Positions 46,710-59,339 of a stretch of DNA of 64,000 nucleotides are shown here, piece after piece (positions within the stretch are counted from its first letter, which is position 1; each line of letters opens with the position of its first letter). The position numbers and the translations under genes are program-made. Origin of the DNA: Thysanoteuthis rhombus (lineage: Eukaryota > Mollusca > Cephalopoda > Oegopsida > Thysanoteuthidae); the NCBI GenBank assembly GCA_963457665.1, contig OY735212.1:11816683-11880682 (forward strand), written 5' to 3'. Under the pieces are notes generated by a model. The model worked only from the letters and a program-made list of their open reading frames with translations. It had not been told where the DNA came from and did no database searches.

Positions 46710-48600
46710 CCCGTTAAACCAAATATTACCTTTTTTTTTAGCTTTCCATCATTTCCCACTGGGTTTCAATTCCACATGAACCGTAACCCTTTTTTCTGTT
46801 GGGTGCCATTATCTCTCTCGTCGCTTCAAGGGCAGAACACATACAAAGCCTGATACAGTGGATCTATCCAATTACAGGAATCTGACATTTTCGTATAATG
46901 CCCTGACAGCTTACTTTTTTTTTCTTTTGTGACGATTCTTTGAAGGCAAGAAAGGAAAAAGCAATTGCATAATGAGCGCCTGTCCCCCTGTGTTTCTCGT
47001 ATGTCTGGGATCAGTTCTGCGTACTTAAACACTTGTAACAATGCTCAGATAGGTTTAGGTCTGCATCTACCATCCCCCGGCAACACTCTCTCACGAATAG
47101 CACAACGGCAATGCTTTTTAATCTAGGCCGGTGGTTTCGGAACTCTGAAAACTCAAGAACCCATTCTATAAAGGATATATTCTGTCAGACCCCCGAACTT
47201 TAGCATTTAGCTTCTAGACAGTATTAATGAATTACAATAATGAGAAACCTTTGACCTAGTAAAAAAAATATTTCATTGCATCTAAATCAAATTGAATTAG
47301 AAAAAATAAAGTAAAAAAAAAACTCAGTTTTCAGTACTCAATTCAATATAATACATTAGTATTAATGATTCTCCTAGGGATACATCTAAAAGAAAATGAG
47401 TGCTTCAGCTCCTGATGCCATCGTCAACATTTTAAATAGAAAGTTCATGATGCGTTCAGTATTTGGAAAATTCAGTTTATCTATTTTGAATGGATTACAT
47501 TTATTCAAATCCTATAGTAGAGGTCAGTGAAAAATAATGATGCTTTTCGATAGCTCTGCGATGGATGACGATTTCTCTCGATGCCAGCTTCCATATTTGA
47601 TCTGTTAATTCTCAAGTGATATTCTTCCATCTATTGTGGCCTCGGGTATATTGTCGAGCTCCGTTATCTTGATTTCAGATTCATAGAAATAACTTACATT
47701 CCCAACTGCGTAGCCCAGGCGGATACCAGGAGTCCTCTAGGGCTGTCATCCTTTGGAAATTGGATTATGAGACGGGGAGAGTTTGTTGCGAAGCGCTCCG
47801 GTGTTTTGGCAGATCCGGACTATGGCTTAAAATACTTCAACAACTTTCCCCATCTTGGGTTTTTGTTTCGAGTTTTTAAAAAGAAATTTAAGAGCACGTT
47901 CGAATAATTAGGAATAATGTTGAAACAAAAAGCATCATTCCATACGGTTACATTAGCGAGTTGTTTGTGTTTGTGTACAATATTCGCAACTGAACAACAA
48001 AGTGTCGGAGTTAGGTGGGGTCGAAAGTTATTCCCGGAATTTTAATTTCGTGAGGGTCTACGCCCCAACTCCCGGCGAAATTTGTGGAACTGCTGTATAT
48101 TCACCAGTCAATATCGGATAAGTTATCGAAATATCGGACATTTACGACTTAATCTAGGACTTAGGACAATACATTGAATTATAGGATTACCCTATCTTTA
48201 ATTGAACAGTTGGCAACAGCATTCCGAACTCTAGCTTCGAAACCACTGATATAGGCTATATCTCACTCACCCTGTCACAGTTACCGTCACGTAAAATGGA
48301 ATTGGTAGACCTAGTTCAAGTTTCAGCCAAAGCTGTTTACATTCACTTCGAAATATGGTCTTGACAAAAGGCATGAACATGTCTCTCCACATCCCTGGAC
48401 ATTTAAGGCTCCTCAGCCCTGTGAGACCATTTGTGAGGGTGAGACAGATAGGCAAAATCCTCAGCTTGACATTCGCCATAACAGATCCTCAGCTCGTGTA
48501 AAAGTAGGGGTTTGGTTGTAGGGCTAGCAATCTAGTTGCAACTGAAACTGTACCAAAGAAGTTGCAGTCCTATGCCCCACAAGATATCTGCTAGAATAAC
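46710..48600. other. No gene recognised
   Basis: A 70-codon minus frame at 48267-48479 begins MANVKLRILPICLTLTNG but has no motif or splice support. Composition is mixed. Confidence 0.4.
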
Positions 48601-48604
48601 GAAC

Positions 48605-48985
48605 AATATTAGGTTGGTGGAAAAGTTTTTTAGAATAGTTTGCTAAAATCCTATTATCAAATTGAAATCTAAATTAGAGTAGACTTTGTTTTCCCTTGTG
48701 ACAAGAACAGACGTCACAAAATTTATGTAGGGAGGCCTTTCGCTCATTGACCATCAAGTCACATTGAACAACATCTTTGTATAAAGTTTACATTTCCTGT
48801 ATAATGATTTGAAATCACCACTATGTGATTGGAAGGCATCTTACCAACTTAGATAAACTGATAAGTACAACATTACTGCGAATTCATTTATCATATAACT
48901 GAATCAAAAGTTGCAACAATTATTCTCAGTAAGAATAGAAGTAAGAGATAGGTTTGACCCTGCATCAACCTGGTGTGCATTCATA
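48605..48985 (+). repeat. Family D repeat, longest copy
   Basis: Begins ATTAGGTTGGTGGAAAAGTT, which resembles a mariner-type inverted terminus, though no partner end was found. AGAGTAGACTTTGTTTTCCC and GTAAGAATAGAAGTAAGAGA with GTTTGACCCTGCATC are shared with the 63.7-64.0-kb copy. Confidence 0.5.
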
Positions 48986-49434
48986 TAAATTCATTGCATC
49001 ATCATTCGGTCATTAAAATATTTTTCCTGGCTGACTGTGATCTTGCACAACCTTTTGGATAAATTGTCTATTACATTATCTTAAGCTGATTTTTCATCGT
49101 TTTCTTTTTATCTAACGAAATCTTCTATTCATAGAAATTCATAGCATCGTTAATAAGTCATCTAAGTATTTGCTGCTGCTTTCTCAATTCCAAAATGCAA
49201 TGTTGATGGAGATAGAAATTTCCGTCGTGCCGAAGACATTGGATTTTTTCACATATTCTATAAAAAGAAATAAGGTGATTAGAATACATCAAAGCCATTG
49301 TTAAACATTGGTTTCTGACAAGAGATGACATCATAAGCTTCAAATACTTTCGACCGAGACTTCAAAATAGTAAGTGGTTTCCTTGCAATACACTCCGTGC
49401 TCCACGTATCAAATTGATACTTATTCGTCTTATT

Positions 49435-49605
49435 AAGGATACATGAGATCACCATCCTCTTGATGTCCGTTGTTGAACACAGACCTATCTCCAGGATTTA
49501 CCCTGACATCTCGGTCGTGGGCGTTGCAGCGTCAATATCTCAGGAACCACGGTTGTCACCCAATCTTTAAACACACAAAGCGATGTCATTCACTTTGCCC
49601 TACCC
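49435..49605 (-). mobile_element. RTE-like LINE terminal fragment
   Basis: The plus strand shows the complement of the RTE end: GATGTCCGTTGTTGAACACA, then a CATCTCGGTCGTGGGCGTTGCAG-type segment with the usual spacing. The trinucleotide tail is nearly absent (only CACCATCCTC). Similarity fades before 49610. Confidence 0.55.
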
Positions 49606-50694
49606 TATTTCATCCAATGCTAGGGGAGAGTGAATTATTCCTTTACCTAGTGAATTAGTGCAAAGTGAACAAAAACTGTCCCAAGTTCTAACTCAGCTCG
49701 CTTAGTTCATCCTGCAAGTCATTGTCTGCTCGGACACTTTCGTCTTTAAATGGAAAGCTGAGAACAGATTTGAAAAAAAAAGAATACTTTCATCATTACT
49801 GTATACACCATAAAAAGACATATCTTGCTCGCTTCTTCTCATAGGTTGATGTTATTGTATAAGAGAACTTGAAAGGAAATTCGTTGTTTATCCAGTTTAG
49901 TCATTTATTTATATCTATTATTGTTTATAACATTACTTCTGTTAGTATTGCAGTGTTATTCACCCTCGAATATTTACATTTATGATATTTTATTCGCCCA
50001 AAACAAAATTTTCTTAGGTTTTTTTAATCTCTTTTGTATTATTCTCCCTTGTGTATCATTTTACAAAGAATTTTTTTTTATTTTGTGCAAAAAAACAATA
50101 AAATGAGTCTTGAGTGTTTAGTTTACTTTCAAGATTTTCATCATCCTGAGAAAATATAAAGAAATACAAAGTGTGACACGAAACCGCATGGATAAATTAT
50201 TGGTTTTAGTTTATACAAAATAAAGTAAATAAAGCAGTGTTAGAATTTGATTTTCACAAACAATAAGTTTGTATCAAATATGTCTGCAACAAAATATCAT
50301 TTTTTGAGTTGAGAAAACGAATAAATTTCTGAGAAAATTGAGTCATCCATTCCAACCCCCGAATAATTTCCCTCACCCCTGGGTGAATTATACGCAAATT
50401 TAAGAAACATCAATTAACAAAACGAAATGTTGCTTTCCAATAAAATCCTGTTTTGACAGTTTGCAGTCGCTATAGGTAACTCAACATTCTTTGCTGATCT
50501 TCATTTCAAATGAAATCAAATTATTCCATGACGTAGAAGAATATCGGGATACCATAATCAGGATGATAGGGGGTTACTTGCCGGCACGCATCTCTTTTCC
50601 TATTCCTCTGTGTAAGATTGCACTGAGTTTCATGGATGAGCACGAGAAATCAATTCCTGACCTGAGCTATTGTGTGATAAGGATATTAGTGTGA

Positions 50695-50770
50695 AGTGAA
50701 CACAAACTGCTGCGGTCAGAATTTGAACTTGACCGGTCAATTGGCCGCTAGACCAACTCTGCTCCTCAAT
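50695..50770 (-). repeat. tRNA-like fragment
   Basis: GGAGCAGAGTTGGTCTAGCG on the minus strand resembles an A box, and CAAGTTCAAATTCTGACCGC a B box. It sits immediately 5' of the (ATC)n tail of an RTE copy. Confidence 0.45.
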
Positions 50771-50774
50771 TATT

Positions 50775-51075
50775 CATTCACCATCATCACCATCATCATC
50801 ACCATCATCTCTTTAATGTCCGTCGTTTGATAAAGTACTTCCACAAGATTTACAAGATCTCTCAATCGTTGGCGTCGCAAAGCCAATATTTTCAGAACTT
50901 GTCTCAATTATCCCACCATTTTATTTCCTGCCGGACATAATTTCGCCTATAAACTCTGGGGATCCACGTTGTGAGCCGCGGTGTTCAGTGGTTGTCTGAT
51001 ATTCTTTTAACATGGCCTACGCATTGATTTTTTAAATGTGTTTTATGTCTCTGATTCCTGTTTGTTTTCCATTTG
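50775..51075 (-). mobile_element. RTE-like LINE 3' fragment with (ATC)n tail
   Basis: The plus strand begins with ATCATCACCATCATCATC (50775-50812). The complement of the RTE C-terminus follows: TTAATGTCCGTCGTTTGAT, GGCGTCGCAAAGCCAATATT, GGGGATCCACGTTGTGAGCC and AACATGGCCTACGC. Indels break the frame. Reads from the protein's end back to about the GHVARM block. Confidence 0.7.
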
Positions 51076-51359
51076 TTGTAGACCCTTCTTTTCGAAAACT
51101 AATGGGATCCTCATATTCTTGGAGGTTGAGCCTGATACTTCAAAAGCTGGCCATCTATACTCCTTTTATTCATGTACACGATTAAGCAGCTGATGGCAAT
51201 CCCAAAAGAAAAAAAATTGAATATTGTTTTGAAAAGTAGAAGTGATGCTTGGCTAAGTTAAGTTTGTTCTATTTATCTATTTACTTTCCCACTAGAGCAA
51301 AATGCAACACAAGGTCAGGCCTTTACGTGGGAAAAATAGGAGACACCCTTCAAAAATAA

Positions 51360-51725
51360 CTGCAGCCGACACGACTTCGGTTGCTAAGCAACCGTGGTTG
51401 CTAAAGGAACTGCAGTCACGAAAGAGTCAGGACGAACCCAACCTGTCCCTTCAAGTGTAATGGGTCAGTGCAGCTCCGGGATGACAGTTACCCTGCAGCT
51501 AGGCCGAGTAATAATACGGGAGCCCAAGGACGAATCCAAATGCCCCCGATTCGCGAAGCTAAGTTAAGTGTGTGAGGTCCTAAGGAAGAAATACTTTGAA
51601 GGGAACTAAGGCACCAGTGCCTAAGGTAGGCTATCTAGTGGTAGATAGCTGGATACTTTCCAATCAGATTACGTACGTATCCGAGCCGGGGTTGGGGCTC
51701 TTCGAATTCGGGTTAAACAGTGGAG
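51360..51725. repeat. GC-rich segment with palindromes; related to 45.94-46.02 kb
   Basis: This segment is visibly richer in G+C and CpG than its surroundings. It contains CGGTTGCTAAGCAACCG (51378-51394), a 7-bp-arm palindrome close to the RFX X-box form, followed by a second GTTGCTAAAGGAAC half. GCTATCT (51630-51636) pairs with AGATAGC (51643-51649). Its right part GCCTAAGGTAGGCTATC with GATAGCTGGATACTTTCC recurs at 45970-46025, so at least that part is a dispersed repeat. No protein frame was recognised. Confidence 0.45.
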
Positions 51726-51729
51726 AAAA

Positions 51730-52290
51730 TTTGGAAAATTCATATTTACACTGCCAAGAAAAATAGAATGAAATATTCCGTTTCATAGTGTGTCATTTGT
51801 ACCGTATATCCTCGATTTTCAAAAGATTTTGTTATACTGGAAATTAGTACTTGTAGTTTTAATCAATGTGAGATTTCAAGAAAATCAAACCCTCTGCTCC
51901 ACTTGACTTGAGAGTTTAATTACGCCCATGCATACGAAGTACTACCGAAAGTTCAGGTGAACTTATACAACATCCACCAAACTGGATGTACAGATTTTTA
52001 AAGCTATCCTTCTGAGCAGTACTGAATGCCAATGGAATTACTTTGCAAAAGACAATGAAAAGTGTTTGGGTAAGAAACGCTCCTATGATCAAGTGTCCAG
52101 AACCTTTGGGTAGCAAGTAGTAAACACTATAAGAATAAAATAAAGATCTACGACACTCGCTCTCTTCTGAAAGTAAAAAGAATAAAGGCCGATGTCACGA
52201 TTAAATAATGCTGATGTATTGGTTAGCCCTTTTCTTGCTATGTTTCCAGCCCATCTCTATTTTTATCTTTTGATTAATTCTATGATGTCT
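51730..52290. other. No gene recognised
   Basis: AT-rich; one 66-codon minus frame without motifs. Confidence 0.45.
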
Positions 52291-52293
52291 ACT

Positions 52294-52493
52294 TTAGTGT
52301 GCCCCCGGATCCATGTTTTCATGGCAAGACATTAACATGCCCCAAAGAGATGGCAAATACGATGAAAAGACCAGACGTAACATGGAAGGATTCGCTCATA
52401 TTACATTGCAAGGTTACCACAAACACGGTCGAGATGGAAGGCTCTTGGAATTTCTATTGTCCAGCAGTAGACATGATGGTTGAAGATGATGAT
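52294..52493 (+). CDS. Weak candidate exon ending in a (GAT)n tract
   Basis: After ATGATGTCTACTTTAG, an acceptor-like site, a frame reads VPPDPCFHGKTLTCPKEM, ANTMKRPDVTWKDSLILH and CKVTTNTVEMEGSWNFYC, with C, W and C spacing loosely like an Ig-type domain. It then runs into Asp codons from (GAT)n. ATTGCAAG followed by GTTACC could be a donor at 52412. The short TCTATTGTCCAGCAGTAGAC before (GAT)n also resembles an eroded RTE tail, so this may be only transposon debris. Confidence 0.2.
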
Positions 52494-52724
52494 GATGATG
52501 ACCACCACAACGATGATGATGATGATATACGGGAGGATCGTAAATCTCTTAAAATGAAAAGGCGTATGCAGGAACCTCTATTTTTGATTTTTTTCAATAT
52601 CCCAATACTTTTCAATCAAAATAAAGCCTTTAAAGAATAGATACAGTTTCCACTTTACAATTGCGCTTTTGAAGTGGATTTTATTGCTTATGAGATATTA
52701 CAGCATAATATATTTTAACTGCCC

Positions 52725-52736
52725 CAATATATATAT

Positions 52737-52807
<71 letters not shown>
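52725..52807. repeat. (TA)n tract
   Basis: TA with one AAAT interruption at 52749. Confidence 0.95.
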
Positions 52808-52808
<1 letters not shown>

Positions 52809-53179
52809 CGTGTATCTTTTACGTTTTTTTTCTTTGCAGACTTTGTTGAGTTTTTTATTGGTATTGTTTTTGCTCTTTTTCAGATCAGTTGAGTCAGGTT
52901 CCGCTGGATCAGTGGTAGATGTCTCCAGTCGTGGTAGGTTTTAGAATATTTTTGCACTGGTCAATTTCATTCGTGCTCGGAACTTGACTAAAACTAGAAA
53001 GAAATATGCAAGGAACTACTGGAATATTGTCTTTTGATATCCAGCGTGAGCGACGAGATCCAACTGATGTATAAACTCACCGAGCGGACTGATAATAATA
53101 ATGATATTGATAATGATGATAAATAGATGATGGTGACGATGATGATCAATAAATGATGATGATGATGATGAACAAAGGT

Positions 53180-53830
53180 TATGTGCAACAATTAATTCAA
53201 AGATGAGAACAAAATGATCAAAGTCAAAGATGCAAAACTGGAGAAAGGAGACTTCTGCGTCTACCTAGGACTACGAATTTCCATGAAACCCCCAAAAGAA
53301 GAAGAAATTAAGCGGGGAATCACTATAGGATGGCAAGTCTTCGGTAGAGAAATAAGATCTCATTAGTTCCATAAGAACGGTAAACAAACTATGAATCCTC
53401 CTGATAGTCACCTGTGGATCTGAAACATGGAACCTAAGACACAGATCCACAAACTGAGAAGGATGCAACTTGCACATGAGAGAATCATGCTCAACCTCAC
53501 ATGGAGAGATCACAAACACAGCACAATATATCAGGGGGCAAACAGGAATTCGAGACATCATAAAATCCATTTAAAAAACTCATATAGCAATGGGCTGGTC
53601 ATGTTGCAAGACTGACAGGCAACCGATGAACTCCACAATTCACCACATGGATCTCTAGAGATCACCTGCACAACGGAGGCCGGCAAAATACAAGATGGAA
53701 AGACAAGCTAGACAAATTCAGAAGGTATGGGCCCAGTGACGCCTATGATAAAGAGCTGTAAGGAATTATGGGGAAGCTCTACGTCCAACACCGGGCATTA
53801 AAAGACTGATGATGAAGCTGGAAATAAATA
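53180..53830 (+). mobile_element. Longest RTE-like LINE 3' fragment in the window
   Basis: This copy extends furthest 5'. CVYLGLRISMKPPKEEE is followed by IKRGITIGWQVFGREIRSH, which matches the YLG and GW-FGR blocks after the LINE reverse transcriptase palm. Then come a KLRRMQLAHERIMLNLTWR block, HVARL-like and TTWISRDH-like segments, and a degenerate end at AAAAGACTGATGATGAAG. Stops and frameshifts make it inactive. It supports identification of the shorter tails as the C-terminal end of a LINE polyprotein. Confidence 0.8.
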
Positions 53831-53914
53831 TATGATGATGGTGATTGATGAAAAATATGATCATTATGAGGATAAATAAATAATGATCATGATTATAGAT
53901 GCAATAGTTTTTAT

Positions 53915-54035
53915 TCTTGCGAGAGGATCTAGCAAGTGCAGTTTCGCCAACTTTATTTTCTAGTTTAAATCTTAGATAGTTCCAAAAGATATTTCAAAAC
54001 ACCTAGAACCATTTAAATCCTGCATCTATATTCAG
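53915..54035 (+). repeat. Family E repeat
   Basis: GCGAGAGGATCTAGCAAGTG, CAGTTTCGCCAACTTTATTT and ACACCTAGAACCATTTAAAT, then CCTGCATCTATATTC. The best match to the 8985 copy. Confidence 0.55.
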
Positions 54036-54532
54036 GTGATTAACATCTGAATTGACAAGTGATCAAGGGACCTAACTTACTTTTCAGTAAGTCAGTCAGT
54101 AAGTCAGTCGGTCACTGACGGCAATAACTGCTAGAAACTTCAGCACGTCTAAACAAATATCTTTCGCAAATGAAATTCGCCATTTAAAACATTTGCATTA
54201 ATTTAGGTTTCAAAGTCTAAAAATCGAGTATTTCAATGAAAAATTAAATCGAATTTTTGAAAAAATATCAAATGTAGAAAAATCCGAACGCAATAACGTA
54301 GGGACAAATAATGAAACAGTAACATCTACAAAACCAATTTGGAATTTTATAGCTACCATAATAACAGATGAGAGAAATTATCAGCTTCCATCCTTACCAT
54401 GAGTATATGTTATGACTATTTACTTACGCATTCGTATATTTAATATCCACTAATATATGTATACGTATAAGAGATTGGAATTACCCTCATAGGCAGGTCT
54501 ACACTGAAGATGTACGCAATCACATGAGCATT

Positions 54533-54925
<393 letters not shown>

Positions 54926-54929
54926 AAAG

Positions 54930-55735
54930 AAAGGAAGAAATGATTCAAACGTCAGACAAGCAATACTATTTCGACGTCTTAGAAGCAAGAGAAGGCATGT
55001 CCGGATCCAATGTGTGTAAATATCCTCCAGGGTTTTCGTTCGTCGGGCGCTTTTGGCTATACAACGAACCATTTTCAAGATCAGATAAAAACTCTGCAGT
55101 TAGTGTTTTCCACGAATTTAAATATAATCCAAAGTACAACCACATTATCGAAACGGCTCACTCGCCATCTCTGTGATCAGAGAACTATAAGTAACCACTT
55201 AAATAAACACGTACAATTCGAAAGTGCTATACATCAATTTCTTATTAATAACACCCGTATATCATCCAAAATAAAATGTAAAAAAAAAAGATGCTTCAGA
55301 TCCTAGAAGCCCTTATCATAAAAACAAAGGACCCAACACTTATTAAAGTCTTCTAAGGTCAGGAGAATTCAACAATTGAAACCCCTCCCACCAAATAATG
55401 TTTTTGTTAACCATTTGCCATGTGATGTCACCTCAAACGCATCAATGGCTGCAGCCGAATTTAACGTGGGAAACAAGAATTTCGTGCCAAAAACCAGCAG
55501 TGAGCACAAAGGTTCACAAAACTATTATGATGGACCAAGATTTAGTTCAAGGTTGAAAATCAGTTAGTCTCTTATTTCAGGTCAGAATCGAAAGAATTAT
55601 ACAAATATGCCCTCGAAAAACTTGTTAATAGATAGAATAAGGATATTGAAAATGAAGAGGAATATATCATCAGTTGTTATAAGTTCATTACTTCACAAAA
55701 GCTTTTCCCATCTCCTTCAATAACTTTCGATAAAA
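54930..55735. other. Several medium frames, no family recognised
   Basis: Plus-strand frames at 54940-55176, 55010-55306 and 55376-55567 overlap or follow each other, as in a frameshifted ORF. Pieces such as TISNHLNKHVQFESAIHQF look protein-like. I cannot match them to a transposon or a host family. Confidence 0.35.

Positions 55736-55737
<2 letters not shown>

Positions 55738-55795
<58 letters not shown>
55738..55795. repeat. (TA)n at a SINE-A tail
   Basis: A pure TA run ending at the AATCGTGCC end of the reverse SINE-A copy. Confidence 0.95.
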
Positions 55796-55796
<1 letters not shown>

Positions 55797-56005
55797 CGTG
55801 CCATCCACTGACAGCTGTTTCGTTGTATTACACCTCTTCAGTGTGGCAATAGAAAATCCATTATCCCATCCAGTACTACGAGGCCGGTATCCTATCGTTG
55901 AGCCACGGAACTGAACGGTAAAACTGAATTTAAGCGATATATATACTTACGCATAAATTTCCCATCCATGAGAGTGCTCTATTCCTATGGAAGAGCATTG
56001 CACAC
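55795..56005 (-). repeat. SINE-A copy, near full length
   Basis: The plus strand reads GTGCCATCCACTGACAGCTG, TTTCGTTGTATTACACCTC, GTACTACGAGGCCGGTATCC and GTTGAGCCACGGAACTGAAC, then AGCGATATATATACTTACGC and AGAGTGCTCTATTCC. In this orientation GTGGCTCAACGATAGG on the minus strand looks like a tRNA A box, which supports a tRNA-derived head. The tail meets (AT)n at 55738-55795. Confidence 0.8.
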
Positions 56006-56057
56006 ATGCACATACACACACAAACACACACACACACACATACACATATATATATAT

Positions 56058-56365
56058 AATTAATGCTCCTCTACCAGGGTTGAGCACTCTTTGAGTGAAG
56101 TAACTCATTCATTGTAAGCTTATGCAATGCTCTTCCATAGGAATAGAGCACTCTGGTAGATGAGGAGTTTCTGCATAAATAAATATATCGCTTAAATTCA
56201 GCCTCACTGACCACCCAGTTCTGCGGACCAGAGGTTGGATATCGGCCTCTGGTCCGATGTGAGGGTTTCAATTCTGCCTCGCGGTACTGGATGGGATAAA
56301 GTCCATAGCCACACTGAAGAGATGCAATACATCGAAACTGTTGTCTGTGGATGACACAATAATAT
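56058..56365 (+). repeat. SINE-A copy with doubled head
   Basis: A partial head (ATGCTCCTCTACCAGGGTTG) is followed by the standard one (CAATGCTCTTCCATAGGAAT), ATAAATATATCGCTTAAATT, CCAGTTCTGCGGACCAGAGG, GGGTTTCAATTCTGCCTCGC, CACACTGAAGAGATGCAATA and CTGTGGATGACACAATAATA, ending in a short AT run. It is inverted relative to the copy at 55795-56005. Confidence 0.8.
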
Positions 56366-56369
56366 ATAT

Positions 56370-56849
56370 ATCTTTTCCATCTTGTCACTCCATTTTGTGT
56401 CTGGTCTTTTTCCCAGTGCGTCCACTGTCCTACGGTCACTAATCGGTCAGCCTTTTGCACTATCTATTTTTGTTGTTTTTTTCTTTCTTCTCGCTATGCA
56501 CCTTATCCATTTCCATTGTTGTTACCTTATTACTTGTACTATATCTTTCACGAATTAGTACGGAGATACATCAGCGTCCTCTTTTTAATCATAAATGATT
56601 CAAATGGCAGCCATCTTGGAAAAAAGTCCACCACAGCCATAGGATTTTTGTTGGATCCATTGGCAATATTCCCCTTATGTAACTAAGCTATCATGCGTGG
56701 AAGTTTGCTGATTTGTCCATCATGTAGTGCTGTTAAGGGAGCGCACTACTTGCCCCCTCTCGGATCCAAGAGGTATAATCAACATGGCTCTTTTGATGTT
56801 TCTTTCTAAGCTATTCTGAGTTGGTTGCCGTGGGATTTTATGTCTGGTC

Positions 56850-56885
<36 letters not shown>

Positions 56886-58540
56886 ACGCACGTATGTGTG
56901 TGCCCCAATCGTAGCATTAAGTGCATTGACACCAGCTAAACGGAAGAGGAAATTCTCCGGCGACTCTTTCTCGTCTACCCTTATCTTCACGGTACGACGA
57001 ATTCAAGGAAATTTCCGTTTGGATTAGATGCTTTATAAATGTGTAAACAGGTGAAACATCCCAACCCCTTCTTCAATATTTTACTCATTGTATCCATCTA
57101 TCTATCTATCTATTTATCTATCTCTGTCTTTCAAGTACCTCGCAGCCAGTCCTCTGGTTTTGTCCCAAGTTCATAAAAAAAATTCTCATTGAAGGGAGGA
57201 ATCTAAAGTCGTTTTTTATTAGAAAACTAATCATTGTTTATAGCAACTGTGGGTTTTTACGGGACCAGGATGCTAGAACTTGTCGCCAAAGATGGACCCC
57301 TTTTATAGGGCTGAAGAGCTCCAGCTTGTCATCATCACGAGCTGCAGCAGCAACAGCCTTTCAGCGTCTCCGAGATTCACTAGACTTCTATCATGGGCGT
57401 TGCAGAGCCAATACTTTCTGAACTGCAATAGTTCGAAATACCATCAATCTTGCCAACCAAAGTTTTGCATATGATCTCTGGGGATCCACGTTTTCAGTCG
57501 TGATGTCCAGTAAAATCAAGATCAGGAAGCAAAATCAGTCCATTACCTTTTGGGCTTTCGGATAGATACTATCAACCTGGCAAATTGTTCATAGCTGGGA
57601 AGATGTGGTTTCATGCCCTCATGCAAGGATATTTGTGTGAAGTGGACACAAACTGCCTTTGCTTTAGAGTCGTTCCATTGTGCTGTAAACCGTTAGGCTA
57701 TCTGCAATTTTGGGAAGATTTGTCCGTCTTAGAAATCCGCATTCAAAAATACTGGACTTTTACCTCAGCTCGGACACTGACTTTTGAACGATTGGATGTA
57801 GAGCAGCTACATTCGGTATATTTATACAAAATTAATATCCTTGGATTCTTTCGGTACCAAGCTGAAAAATTTGGTTGTTTTGGCGATTCATTTTTAAATC
57901 TGTGTTTTATGTAATAGTCAGGCGGAATATAGAAAATATTTCAGTTCCTGCAAGGCTTTTATGAAATTTGCTGATATTTAGTCGTTAAGGTAATATTAAA
58001 GTTTAGCCTCATATGGAACGGATAGGAAGATAACAACCAACTTTGGTAATAGTTGTATCACCACATAGCCTGATGGACAGGAGAGACCACAAACAATATT
58101 GATACTAGAACTACCAAAATGTGACTGAACTGTTTGATTAATTCATTTAGATTTATTAAGATGTTTTTCCCCGATTTGGTACTTTTATTGACGATTCGAT
58201 TCGTTTTGACCTCAGCCTTTGGTACATTTACGAAAAAAAACAACACATCTCTGAAAAGCACAGCCACTAGATAAGTCACAAGTTAACATGCCTCACGTAG
58301 CGAAACTCAGCATCACCAAGTCTTTACTATTGTGGGGGATTATTGATTTTGTTGGAAAAATTTACCATCTCCTTCAATCAGGACAGAGATGCGTCGGCCG
58401 TCTATAGATCTGGCTGTCGTAGGCGTCGTTTGCTGTACTTGTGCGGAAGTCCTGAAATAAACTGTGCAGCTAAAAAAAGTCGCAGTGAATTTTTTTTTCA
58501 CTTCTTATTCATGAACTAAAATTAGAAAGAAAGAAAAAAT
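56370..58540. other. No gene recognised outside the RTE fragment
   Basis: A (TG)n run at 56853-56882 and (TATC)n at 57096-57122. A 109-codon plus frame at 57585-57914 begins next to RTE debris and shows no domain. Confidence 0.4.
57315..57510 (-). mobile_element. RTE-like LINE 3' fragment, decayed
   Basis: The plus strand carries complements of the RTE end in order: CTTTCAGCGTCTCCGAGATT, ATGGGCGTTGCAGAGCCAAT, and CTCTGGGGATCCACG with a GTCGTGATGTCCAGT-type segment. A short CATCATCACGAGCTGC remnant stands where the tail should be. Much of the middle is eroded. Confidence 0.6.
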
Positions 58541-58544
58541 AGTG

Positions 58545-58800
58545 ATTAATGAATAGGTTACGTCTCTGAACAAAAAAAAATTGAACTGTCCACTAAATTC
58601 TGATGGAGGGGATTGGGGTTTGTCAAAAATGGGGAAAAAAAGGTTTAAATTTTTAGTTCCATTGTTGTATCCTATACGCGTGATACGTCCAAACATAACC
58701 GACAGTCAGCCAACCAGATAAACTTGAAAAATGGAGTAACTTACGTTATCAGTTTTTGTGACGGTTTTCATTGACGGTTTCGAATAAAATAGGCTTGATT
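58545..58800 (+). repeat. Family F repeat, distal half
   Basis: TTAATGAATAGGTTACGTCT, then TTTTTAGTTCCATTGTTGTA, ACGCGTGATACGTCC, CAGTCAGCCAACCAG and GTGACGGTTTTCATTGACGG. The start with GTTAGTCACTC is missing. A SINE-A fragment adjoins on the right. Confidence 0.55.
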
Positions 58801-58827
58801 ATAGAAATTTTTAAATTTCTTGCACCT

Positions 58828-59060
<233 letters not shown>

Positions 59061-59061
59061 T

Positions 59062-59135
59062 ATAATTGATAATCGTGTCATCCACTGACAGCTGTTTCGT
59101 TGTATCACAACTCTTCAGTATGGCTATAGAATATC

Positions 59136-59142
<7 letters not shown>
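59062..59142 (-). repeat. SINE-A 3' tail, right arm of an inverted pair
   Basis: The plus strand reads AATCGTGTCATCCACTGACA, GCTGTTTCGTTGTATCACAA and CTCTTCAGTATGGCTATAGA, then breaks into (AT)n. It mirrors 58865-58945 across the intervening (AT)n. Confidence 0.7.
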
Positions 59143-59199
<57 letters not shown>

Positions 59200-59278
59200 A
59201 TACATAATGAGAAACTTTTTCAATGCTTAGTGTTTAATGCTGTACAGCTTTCTCGACTATATATATATATATGTATAC

Positions 59279-59315
<37 letters not shown>

Positions 59316-59338
59316 CGTGTGTGTGCGTGTGTGTGTGT
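59140..59338. repeat. (TA)n(TG)n tracts
   Basis: TA/TG at 59140-59200 and 59260-59338, with about 60 bp of unique sequence between. Confidence 0.95.
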
Positions 59339-59339
59339 C

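Noticed and set aside
48605-48640. ATTAGGTTGGTGGAAAAGTT as a mariner TIR
   Set aside because: No matching opposite end; the homology to the 63.7-kb copy is better explained as a dispersed SINE-like family.
52484-52530. Acidic Asp/His tail of a secreted protein
   Set aside because: It is a (GAT)n microsatellite read in frame.
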